From assembly GCA_016178725.1 (NCBI GenBank), contig JACOSV010000010.1, forward strand, positions 1 through 55,859: DNA of 55,859 nucleotides. Reading direction: 5' to 3'. The notes beneath the pieces were generated by a model. It was not told the DNA's origin. It ran no database searches and saw only the letters and a list, made by a program, of their open reading frames with translations. The DNA comes from Candidatus Eiseniibacteriota bacterium. Lineage in GTDB: Bacteria; Eisenbacteria; RBG-16-71-46. This document shows positions 50,751-55,859 of the stretch, in pieces. The position numbers and the translations under genes were made by a program. How positions within the stretch are numbered: the stretch's first letter is position 1; each line of letters opens with the position of its first letter.

Positions 50751-51878
50751 TCAGGCGCCCGGCAGCCGGCGCTCGATCTCGCTCACCATCCGCGCCGCGA
50801 TCGCGTCCCAGTCGTGGCCGCGGGCGAGCGTGCGGATCGCGCCCGCGTCGCGCGACGCGGCGAGCGCGCGCGCGACGGCGGCGCCGAACCCCGCGGGGTC
50901 GGAGGCGAACTGGATCATGGGCGGAGCGGCGGGAAGGTCGAGCAACGGCGTGGTGACCACGGGGATCCCCGAGGCGAGGTACTGATACACCTTGTTGGGG
51001 TTGATACCCTGCACGTAGGGGTCCTGCGCCCGAAAAGGTATCACACCGACATCGAAGGCCTGCATCGTGGCGGGCGCGTCGGCGTAGGCCCGCGGCCCGA
51101 GCCGCACGACGCGGCCGCCGCCGCGCGCGACCAGCGCCGCGACCCGCGCCTCGGTCGCCTGGCTCCCCGGTCCCGCCAGCACCAGCGTGCCGCCGCCGAG
51201 CCCTGAGCGCAGCGCCTCGAGCACGTCGAAGTCGAGAAAGTGCGAGAGCAGGCCGAGGTAGCCGATGCGCGGCCGTGGCAGATCGCGCATGTCGTCGGGC
51301 TCCTCGCGCGGCGCCGCGAAGTGATCGAACTCGACGCCGTTCCCGAGCAGGATCACCGGCTTCGCCGTCTCGGCCGCCAGCTGGCGGCGATAGTGCTCGG
51401 ACACTGCGAAGATCATGTCCACGCGCTCGAGCGTCCGCGCCCAGTACTCGCGCGCCCAGGTCGGCGAGCCCGCAAACTGGAACGGCGAGTCGTTGAAGTC
51501 GTAGACGGTGAGCCGCGGGCGGAGCGCCGCGAGCGACCGCACGGCGTAGATGTTCGAGATCATCACGACCTCGGGCGAGAGGCCGAGGCCCGCCACCCGC
51601 CGCGCGAGGTGGCGGGTCGCGGCGCGCGCGATCGCCGCGCGGCCGAGCCGGGTCGCGGCGATTGCGTTGTAGATCGGCTGCGTGGTCGCGGGCTTGAGGA
51701 ACGGGACCGTGAACGTGGTAACGCGGCCCTCGGCGCGCGGCGTCCACGGATCGTCGCCGCCCGAGCCGGGCGGTTGGGCGAAGGCGACGCGCCAGCGCTC
51801 GGGCGCGCGCGAGAGCAGGAACTGCTTCCGCGTCCGGAAGTACCCCCAGCGCACCTCCGAGAGCGCGAGGAGATCCAC
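50751..51878 (-). CDS. GT4-like glycosyltransferase
   Basis: A 375-aa GT-B enzyme of the type found in capsule and O-antigen clusters. VYDFNDSPFQFAGSP and FAVSEHYRRQLAAE are the acceptor-domain parts, LLGNGVEFDHFA the domain link, IGYLGLLSHFLDFDVLEALR the C-domain start, and GINPNKVYQYLASGIPVVTTPL the donor site. The GTG at 51878 is the first codon. First gene of the minus-strand run that leads to 41209; a 131-base region separates it from the divergent DNRLRE gene, with a possible -10 (TATCTT) near 51930 but no good -35. Confidence 0.8.
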   Translation of the reverse strand: MDLLALSEVRWGYFRTRKQFLLSRAPERWRVAFAQPPGSGGDDPWTPRAEGRVTTFTVPFLKPATTQPIYNAIAATRLGRAAIARAATRHLARRVAGLGLSPEVVMISNIYAVRSLAALRPRLTVYDFNDSPFQFAGSPTWAREYWARTLERVDMIFAVSEHYRRQLAAETAKPVILLGNGVEFDHFAAPREEPDDMRDLPRPRIGYLGLLSHFLDFDVLEALRSGLGGGTLVLAGPGSQATEARVAALVARGGGRVVRLGPRAYADAPATMQAFDVGVIPFRAQDPYVQGINPNKVYQYLASGIPVVTTPLLDLPAAPPMIQFASDPAGFGAAVARALAASRDAGAIRTLARGHDWDAIAARMVSEIERRLPGA

Positions 51879-52009
51879 TACGGGCGGACCCGGGAGGCGC
51901 GAGCCGGCGCGGTCATGCGTGGAAGATACATGCTACGCTTTGCTGCGGCATTGGCACCCCGCGCCACCATCGTGCGCGGCCGTTCCGGCCGCGCGCCCAT
52001 GAGGTCCCC

Positions 52010-52756
52010 TTGATCGTTCGCCGTCCCCGGATGGCCGCCGTCGCGCGCGCCGCCGCCTGCGTCGCGCTCGCCGCGATCGCCGCGGCGCATGCGGTGGCCG
52101 CCGCGACCGTGGACGTGATCGCGACCGGCGACAACACGCTGATCCAGACGAGCGACGGCAGCGTGAGCGACGGCGCGGGCCCGGTGTTCTTCGCCGGCGA
52201 CGCCGGCACGAGCCCCCGCCGCGCTCTGGTGCGCTTCACCGTCGCGGCGTCGGTCCCGGCGGGCGCGACGATCGCCGCCGCCGTACTCACGCTCCACCTT
52301 TCGCAGACGCCCAACGCGAACACGGTGCCGATCGAGCTCCACCGCGTGACGAGCGACTGGGGAGAGGGCACGTCGTCCACGACCGGCGGCGGCGGCGCGC
52401 CGTCCACGCCCGGCGACGCGACGTGGCTCCACACGTTCTATCCCGGACAGTTCTGGACGAACCCCGGCGGCGACTTCGTCGCGGCGGCGAGCGCCGCGCG
52501 CACCGTGACCGGCGTCGCGAGCTACACGTGGTCGTCGCCGGAAATGGTGGCCGACGCGCAGGCGTGGCTCGACGATCCGACGCACGACTTCGGCTGGCTG
52601 CTGCTCGGCGACGAGGCCGGCATGAACACGGCGCGTCGATTCGACTCGCGCGAGAACGCGATCCTCGCCAACCGGCCGACCCTCACGATCACGTACGGCG
52701 CGCCGGTCGCCGTGCGCGCCGCGACGTGGAGCCGGATCAAGCGACTGTACCGATGA
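52010..52756 (+). CDS. Exported DNRLRE-like protein with C-terminal tag
   Basis: A 248-aa protein. Signal peptide about 1-31 (ARAAACVALAAIAAAHAVAA), then a jelly-roll domain of the DNRLRE/CBM96 type: RRALVRFTVAASVPAGATIAA, LTLHLSQTP, ELHRVTSDWGEG, WLLLGDEAG, ARRFDSRENA, PTLTITYG. These domains bind surface glycans in cell-wall proteins. After the domain the chain ends with VAVRAATWSRIKRLYR, matching the end of the NHL protein at 16271-17236. Start uncertain: TTG 52010 with a weak AGGT, or ATG 52031. Confidence 0.75.
   Translation: MIVRRPRMAAVARAAACVALAAIAAAHAVAAATVDVIATGDNTLIQTSDGSVSDGAGPVFFAGDAGTSPRRALVRFTVAASVPAGATIAAAVLTLHLSQTPNANTVPIELHRVTSDWGEGTSSTTGGGGAPSTPGDATWLHTFYPGQFWTNPGGDFVAAASAARTVTGVASYTWSSPEMVADAQAWLDDPTHDFGWLLLGDEAGMNTARRFDSRENAILANRPTLTITYGAPVAVRAATWSRIKRLYR
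52721..52753 (+). other. C-terminal W(G/S)R(V/I)Kx(I/L)YR tag (copy 2)
   Basis: Encodes ATWSRIKRLYR directly before the TGA at 52754. The same motif ends the NHL protein (16274-16306). Confidence 0.6.
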
Positions 52757-52776
52757 CGCGAGGCGCCACGCGCCGC

Positions 52777-52801
52777 CGATCGCGCGCCGTCGATCGCGCG
52801 C
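52777..52801. repeat. Short direct repeat between convergent genes
   Basis: CGATCGCGCGC occurs at 52777-52787 and 52791-52801, a 14-base period, in the 46 bases between the DNRLRE and asparagine synthetase stops. Significance unknown; could arise by slippage. Confidence 0.35.
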
Positions 52802-52802
52802 G

Positions 52803-54881
52803 CTAGACCGTCGCGACCTCGATCGGCCCGCGTTCGCGCGCCAGTATCTCCTGCACCTGCACGTACGACTTGTGCAGGCCCGGGTGCGTCTGCGGCTCGG
52901 GCGGGCGCTCGGTGACGCGCGGATCGGAAGCGACGAACGTCCGCGTCCACGCCTCGAGCGCGAGCCAGCGCCAGATCTGCAGCCCGATCGGCCGGCGGCC
53001 GACGAGGTACGCCTCGACCTCGTCCGCGAGCACGCGCGGATCGAGCCAATCGTGGAGCGGGCCCGGGCGCGTGAGCCGCGCGCGCACGTCGCCGGCGTAG
53101 CGGCTGCGCAGCCACACGTCGGCCGGCGTCTCGAAGCCCATCTTGTCGCGGCGCGCGCGCACCGCGGCGGGGATGCGCTCGCCGAGCGCGCGGCGCAGGA
53201 TCGCCTTGGTCGTCGCGCCGTCGAGCTTCTGGTCGTCGGGCAGCGCGAGCACGAACTCGGCGAGCCGGTAGTCGAGGAACGGCAGCCGCGTCTCGATCGA
53301 GAACGCCATGCTGTTGCGATCCTCGTAGCGGAGCAGCGACGGCAGCAGGCGCTGCAGCGTGTCGAACGCCTGCTGCCGGCTCACCGCGCTCGGGAATCCG
53401 GCGGGCGCGGTCGTCGCGGTCGCCGGCAGGCGACGGAGCCGCGGCGCGAGCACCCTGTCCTTCCCCGCCCCGTAGCGGCGGCGGAGCGGCGCGACCAGCG
53501 CGGAGGGGATCCACGGCTCGATCATCAGCGCGAGCGCGGTGGTCGCGCCGAGACGGTCGGCGACCGCACCGAACATGTGGCCGAATGCGCCCAGGCGCCC
53601 GGTCGCGACGAGATCACGGAGTCGCAGCGGCAGGTAGCGCCAGTAGCCGGCGAGCGTCTCGTCGCCGCCCTGGCCGTCGAGCAGCACCTTGAGCCCCTGC
53701 GCGTGCGCGAGGCGCATGACGTGCCACTGCGAATAGACGCCCGGGCCGGCGGTGGGTTCGTCCTGCGCCAGCGTCAGCGCGTCGAACGTGTCCCAGAAGT
53801 CGGCGCCGTCCGGCACGATCACGTGCGACACCGCGCCGCTCGCCTCGACCACCGTGCGCACGTACGGCCGCTCGTCGTACTCGGGCCCCTCGTCGTAGGC
53901 GCAGGTGAACGCGTGTATCGGGCGCTCGAGCATGCCGGACGCCGTCGTGACCACGGCGCTCGAGTCGAGACCGCCCGACAGGCACGAGCCCACCTCGACG
54001 TCGGCGCGCAGGCGCAGCCGCACCGCGTCGTCGAAGCGCGCGGCGAACTCGCGTTCCCAGTCGGCCGCGCGGCCCGTGGCGCGACGCGCGGGATCGAGCG
54101 TCCACCAGCGCCGGATCGCGAGGCCATCCGCGCTCACCGCCATCCAGTGCCCGGCCGGCAGCTGCATCAGGCCGTCGAAGAACGTGTGCGCCTCGTGATC
54201 CACCCAGTCGAGCGCGATCAGGTCGCGCACCGCTTCGAGGCGCGGCGCGATGCGCCGCGCTTGCGTGAGGACCAGCGCCTTGGGCTCCGATGCGAAGGCG
54301 AGCGAGCGGCCGTCCCACTGGTAATAGAACGGTTTCACGCCGAAGCGATCGCGCGCGCAGAAGAGCTCGCGGCGCGCGCCGTCCCAGATCGCGAGCGCGA
54401 ACATGCCGTTGAGCCGCGCGAGACACTCGCGCCCCCAGCGGCGGTACGCGGCGAGGATGACCTCGGTGTCGCTGCCGCCGACGAACCGCTCGCCGATGGA
54501 TTCCAGCTCCTGCCGCAGCTCGACGTGGTTGTAGACCTCGCCGTTGTAGGCGATCCAGGAACGGCCGTCGGCGTCGCACATCGGCTGGTGGCCCGCGGGC
54601 GAGAGATCGACGATCGCGAGCCGCCGGCTGGCGAGGCCGACGCGGAACTCGCCGGCGTCGGCATCGAGCGGATGATGTCCCGGCGACCAGCGGTGCGGGC
54701 TCGCGTAGACGTCGCGCGGCGTGTCGGGCCCGCCGAGCGGGAGTGCCGCGCCGCGCGCCGGATCGATCAGCACCATGCCCTCGTCGTCGGGGCCGCGGTG
54801 CCTGAGCAGCCGCTGCATGTGATGCAGGCGGCCGAGGTCGATGCGTCCGTCGCTGCAATAGAGTCCAGCGATGCCGCACAT
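52803..54881 (-). CDS. asnB: Glutamine-dependent asparagine synthetase
   Basis: A 692-aa amidotransferase. Cys2 (MCGIAG) is the glutaminase nucleophile; RHRGPDDEG, RLAIVDLSPAGHQPM and AYNGEVYNH bind glutamine; the synthetase half has the ATP loop SCLSGGLDSS and LDGQGGDETLAGY. It converts Asp to Asn with Gln and ATP. In polysaccharide clusters AsnB homologues often amidate sugar acids instead, and this one lies beside a flippase and glycosyltransferases, so either role is possible. The last 40 residues (from about 650) go beyond the catalytic fold. ATG 54881; stop TAG. Confidence 0.92.
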   Translation of the reverse strand: MCGIAGLYCSDGRIDLGRLHHMQRLLRHRGPDDEGMVLIDPARGAALPLGGPDTPRDVYASPHRWSPGHHPLDADAGEFRVGLASRRLAIVDLSPAGHQPMCDADGRSWIAYNGEVYNHVELRQELESIGERFVGGSDTEVILAAYRRWGRECLARLNGMFALAIWDGARRELFCARDRFGVKPFYYQWDGRSLAFASEPKALVLTQARRIAPRLEAVRDLIALDWVDHEAHTFFDGLMQLPAGHWMAVSADGLAIRRWWTLDPARRATGRAADWEREFAARFDDAVRLRLRADVEVGSCLSGGLDSSAVVTTASGMLERPIHAFTCAYDEGPEYDERPYVRTVVEASGAVSHVIVPDGADFWDTFDALTLAQDEPTAGPGVYSQWHVMRLAHAQGLKVLLDGQGGDETLAGYWRYLPLRLRDLVATGRLGAFGHMFGAVADRLGATTALALMIEPWIPSALVAPLRRRYGAGKDRVLAPRLRRLPATATTAPAGFPSAVSRQQAFDTLQRLLPSLLRYEDRNSMAFSIETRLPFLDYRLAEFVLALPDDQKLDGATTKAILRRALGERIPAAVRARRDKMGFETPADVWLRSRYAGDVRARLTRPGPLHDWLDPRVLADEVEAYLVGRRPIGLQIWRWLALEAWTRTFVASDPRVTERPPEPQTHPGLHKSYVQVQEILARERGPIEVATV

Positions 54882-54893
54882 GCCCGCCGTCTC

Positions 54894-55859
54894 CTACGTC
54901 GAAGTCGCAGCGGACGGCGCGGGTCGTGCCGGATCGCGCCACAGTCCCAGCGCCCAGACCAGCCCCGCGTCCAGCGCCACCGCGGCGGCCCGCACCGCGA
55001 GCCCCGCCGCGCCCGCACCGGTCGGTCCGAGCGCGGGCGTGAGCAGCGCGTTCGCGACCAGCGCGATCAGCGCCGCGCCGCCCGCCGCCCAGCCGAGCAG
55101 CTCCGTGCGCAGCGCGATGCCGATGCCGATGTTGCCGACAGTGTAGGCGCCCTGCGCGACCGCGGCAAAGGCGAGCCACAGCGCGGGCGAAGCCGCCGCC
55201 GCGTACGCGGGCGGCGCGAGCACGCGCACGAGCTCGGGCGCGAACGCGGCGATCGCCAGCGCGCCGACGGAGCCCGCCGCGGCATAGAGCGAGAAAACGC
55301 GCGCGTAGAGCCGCGGCGCCTCGGGCGAGCGCGCGCGTGCGAACGCGAACGGGCCGTAGGCGAGCTGGAACGCCGAGATCGCCATCGTCGCGAGCGTGAA
55401 GCCCTTCATCGCCACCGCGTACACGCCGACGTCCTCGAGTGTGTGCGTGCGCTGCAGGAAGAAGCGGTCCATCGCGCTGATGAGCCCATACGCGAACGCG
55501 ACCGGCACGAGCGGCGCGCCGTAGCGCAGCATCCGCGCGAGCGTCGCCCGGTCGAACACGGGGCGGATCGCGTGGCGGCAGAGCACGAGGCCGAGCGCCG
55601 CGGTGATCGCGTCTCCGGCGAGCTTGCCGTAGAGGATGCCGGCGACGCCGAGGTGGCGGCCGAGCACGAGCGCGAGCGTGATGCCGCCGGTGATCACCGT
55701 CTGCGCGACGTTCATGGCGATGAACTTCCACGGCTGGAACGTGACGCGCAGGACGTCGTTCGCGAACAGCACGAGCAGCGTGAACGGCAGCGTCGCCGCG
55801 CCGATCGTGAGGTACTTGCGATACGCGGCGCCGGCGACCAGCGGCGCGATCGACGGCAC
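54894..55859 (-). CDS. Wzx-like polysaccharide flippase (N-terminus cut by window end)
   Basis: At least 321 aa of a MATE/MOP-type exporter with about ten hydrophobic segments in the part seen. The middle (FDRATLARMLRYGAPLVPVAFAYG, then MDRFFLQRTHTLEDVGVYAVAMKG) is the typical second half of O-antigen and teichuronic-acid flippases, which move polyprenyl-linked sugars across the inner membrane. The frame is open at base 55859, so the start lies outside. It ends 12 bases before asnB. Confidence 0.85.
   Translation of the reverse strand: MPSIAPLVAGAAYRKYLTIGAATLPFTLLVLFANDVLRVTFQPWKFIAMNVAQTVITGGITLALVLGRHLGVAGILYGKLAGDAITAALGLVLCRHAIRPVFDRATLARMLRYGAPLVPVAFAYGLISAMDRFFLQRTHTLEDVGVYAVAMKGFTLATMAISAFQLAYGPFAFARARSPEAPRLYARVFSLYAAAGSVGALAIAAFAPELVRVLAPPAYAAAASPALWLAFAAVAQGAYTVGNIGIGIALRTELLGWAAGGAALIALVANALLTPALGPTGAGAAGLAVRAAAVALDAGLVWALGLWRDPARPAPSAATST

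Noticed and set aside
1..55859. tRNA, rRNA or CRISPR loci
   Set aside because: No cloverleaf, rRNA-like stretch or regular repeat-spacer array could be seen in the intergenic spaces, most of which are shorter than 200 bases.

Overview
The window is very GC-rich bacterial chromosome (about 70 % by eye), densely packed, with genes that overlap by 1-4 bases inside long operons. A complete division/cell-wall (dcw) cluster with a meso-diaminopimelate-type MurE, an MglA-type GTPase, LpxL/PatA-like and PlsC acyltransferases, an exported propeller protein ending in a FlgD/T9SS-like domain, and polysaccharide genes point to a diderm-like bacterium outside the well-studied phyla. The Candidatus Eisenbacteria / Gemmatimonadota / FCB neighbourhood is my best guess, by gene style only. 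TAG is an ordinary stop codon in many genes here.

Layout. 1-1062: a complete IS481-family element inserted into the 3' end of trpA, which now borrows its last codons and stop from the IS repeat. 1.9-4.4 kb: an exported protein, an MglA-like GTPase with a long disordered tail, and an unknown 139-aa protein. 4.6-6.7 kb: an acyltransferase/GT4 pair resembling PatA-PimA. 6.8-8.3 kb: a broken alpha/beta hydrolase. 8.3-16.3 kb: two divergent lipid operons. One has an alpha-oxoamine synthase, an acetoacetate-decarboxylase-like protein, a lipid kinase and a zinc dehydrogenase. The other has PlsC, a frameshifted nucleotidyltransferase, a CDP-alcohol phosphatidyltransferase and an MFS transporter. 16.3-18.0 kb: a lower-GC patch with an NHL propeller and a decayed gene. 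18.1-23.9 kb: zinc-ribbon protein, recG, rpmB, a methyltransferase, a TPR protein and a small exported protein.

24.0-41.1 kb: the dcw operon, read on the minus strand from a promoter followed by four 10-bp-spaced MraZ boxes: mraZ, STAS protein, rsmH, ftsL, ftsI (PASTA), murE, murF, mraY, murD, ftsW, murG, murC, ftsQ, ftsA, ftsZ. Two things stand out: a STAS-domain gene between mraZ and rsmH, and an in-frame amber codon in ftsZ just after the GTP-binding signature.

41.2-55.9 kb: surface glycan and exported-protein genes: an ArnT/AftB-like membrane glycosyltransferase, three GT4-type transferases, a DPM1-like enzyme, a YfhO-like membrane protein, a glutamine-dependent asparagine synthetase, a Wzx-like flippase cut by the window end, an exported propeller protein and an exported DNRLRE-like protein.

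The most novel signal is a shared extreme C-terminus, W(G/S)R(V/I)Kx(I/L)YR-stop, on two otherwise unrelated exported proteins (NHL propeller at 16.3 kb, DNRLRE-like at 52.7 kb). It looks like an uncharacterised sorting or anchoring tag. No tRNA, rRNA or CRISPR array was seen.
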